DNA from: Allomuricauda sp.
GTDB taxonomy: Bacteria; Bacteroidota; Bacteroidia; Flavobacteriales; Flavobacteriaceae
Assembly (NCBI GenBank): GCA_030148335.1
Contig: JASBTQ010000027.1
Location: forward strand, 62,001 to 126,000
Length of the DNA stretch: 64,000 bases
Direction of reading: 5' to 3'
Shown here: positions 63,429 to 64,000 of the stretch, piece by piece
Layout of the letters: each line of letters opens with the position of its first letter
Numbering within the stretch: position 1 is the first letter of the stretch
Notes under the pieces: model-generated
The model's input: the letters and a program-made list of their open reading frames with translations, nothing else
Told to the model about the DNA's origin: nothing
Databases searched by the model: none
Position numbers and translations under genes: made by a program

Positions 63429-64000
63429 ATGAATAAAAGTCGGGCCGCATTTTTAGTTTTCATTCTCTTGGTACTTCCATTGACTTCTTTTACCATAAAT
63501 GAAACCAAAGAACCTCCACAGGATGAATTTGTAGTGGTGCTGGATGCGGGCCATGGTGGCCATGACCCCGGAAATATAGGGAACGGATATTTGGAGAAGG
63601 ACATTGCCCTTGCCATTGTACTCAAAATAGGGGAGGAACTGAAAAAGCAACCTGGCATCAAAGTGGTCTATACCAGGGACGACGACACTTTTATAGATCT
63701 TTTTGTGCGCGGAAAAATCGCCAATGAGGCAGATGCGGACCTTTTTGTATCGGTCCATTGCAATGCACACAATTCGGATGCCTACGGTGCCGAAACCTAT
63801 GTGCTGGGATTGCACGCCAACCAACAGAACTTTGAAGTGGCCAAAAAAGAGAACTCCGTAATCTATTTGGAGGACAACTATGAGCAACGCTATGCCGAAT
63901 ACGACATCAATTCCCCGGAATCCGTAATCGGATTGACCATCATGCAAGAGGAATTTTTGGACCAGAGCATCCATTTGGGAAAAAAACTCCAGGACAATTT
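63429..64000 (+). CDS. N-acetylmuramoyl-L-alanine amidase, N-terminal part (runs off right edge)
   Basis: The first 190 residues of an exported amidase that cuts the muramic acid-to-peptide bond in peptidoglycan. A signal peptide (about residues 1-23) precedes the catalytic domain: V-V-L-D-A-G-H-G-G-H-D-P-G-N with the first zinc histidine, then the Glu of Y-L-E-K-D-I-A-L, and S-V-H-C-N-A-H, the second zinc histidine. This is the Amidase_3 type. The last catalytic residues and any LysM repeats lie beyond the window. A TATTTTTG -7-like element sits at 63311. Its divergence from lptD is typical. Confidence 0.93.
   Translation, partial: MNKSRAAFLVFILLVLPLTSFTINETKEPPQDEFVVVLDAGHGGHDPGNIGNGYLEKDIALAIVLKIGEELKKQPGIKVVYTRDDDTFIDLFVRGKIANEADADLFVSVHCNAHNSDAYGAETYVLGLHANQQNFEVAKKENSVIYLEDNYEQRYAEYDINSPESVIGLTIMQEEFLDQSIHLGKKLQDN

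Overview
The window is chromosomal DNA from a member of the Bacteroidota, most likely a marine Flavobacteriaceae. The evidence is two SusC/SusD nutrient-import pairs, a type IX secretion cargo/SprF/OmpA set, flavobacterial -7 elements (TAnnTTTG), an AraC regulator with a seven-helix membrane domain, and the ridA-lptD-amidase neighbourhood. A Muricauda-like genus is my guess from overall gene style only. I see no phage, insertion sequence, CRISPR array or rRNA. One tRNA (Arg, anticodon TCT) is present.

Layout. 1-4305: end of a Kef-type antiporter, two YceI-like exported proteins flanking an outer-membrane barrel, and an exported TIM-barrel isomerase/epimerase. 4409-7281: tRNA-Arg, a PurD-like ATP-grasp enzyme overlapping a GNAT acetyltransferase, then on the opposite strand a two-helix membrane protein with a STING-like cyclic-dinucleotide sensor domain and no cyclase beside it. 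7563-17662: a haem c/FG-GAP lipoprotein and a leftward SusC-SusD-UnbV/FG-GAP locus. 18319-26284: SRPBCC protein, secreted alpha/beta hydrolase, membrane AraC regulator and a second SusC/SusD pair. Two copies of a repeated promoter-like module (18110-18184 and 21320-21394) suggest one regulon. 26355-32897: SurE, lipid kinase, DCC protein, and a stress-type group (DUF892 ferritin-like, SDR, topoisomerase IB). 33256-37822: hydrolase-VOC fusion, exported amidohydrolase, exported M20 peptidase. 37966-43920: leftward type IX (type B) adhesin, SprF-like and OmpA-like genes. 44132-47790: CAP lipoprotein, then a tight rightward run of deoxyribonucleotidase, esterase, VanX-like dipeptidase and a second esterase. 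47787-52583: leftward tsaD-rsmE-DUF4159-AI-2E transporter-methyltransferase run. 52656-60185: tamB, pfkA, gapA and a BadF-type kinase. 60178-64000: ridA, lptD and the start of an N-acetylmuramoyl-L-alanine amidase.

Most of the window is housekeeping or envelope biology (LptD, TamB, type IX cargo, cell-wall amidase, VanX-like enzyme) together with polymer uptake (two SusCD loci). The strongest candidates for a second look are the STING-like gene without a nearby CD-NTase, the duplicated promoter module around the AraC/SusCD cluster, the hydrolase-VOC fusion, and the ATP-grasp/GNAT pair. Functions are assigned by reading motifs and general family resemblance; no database search was run.
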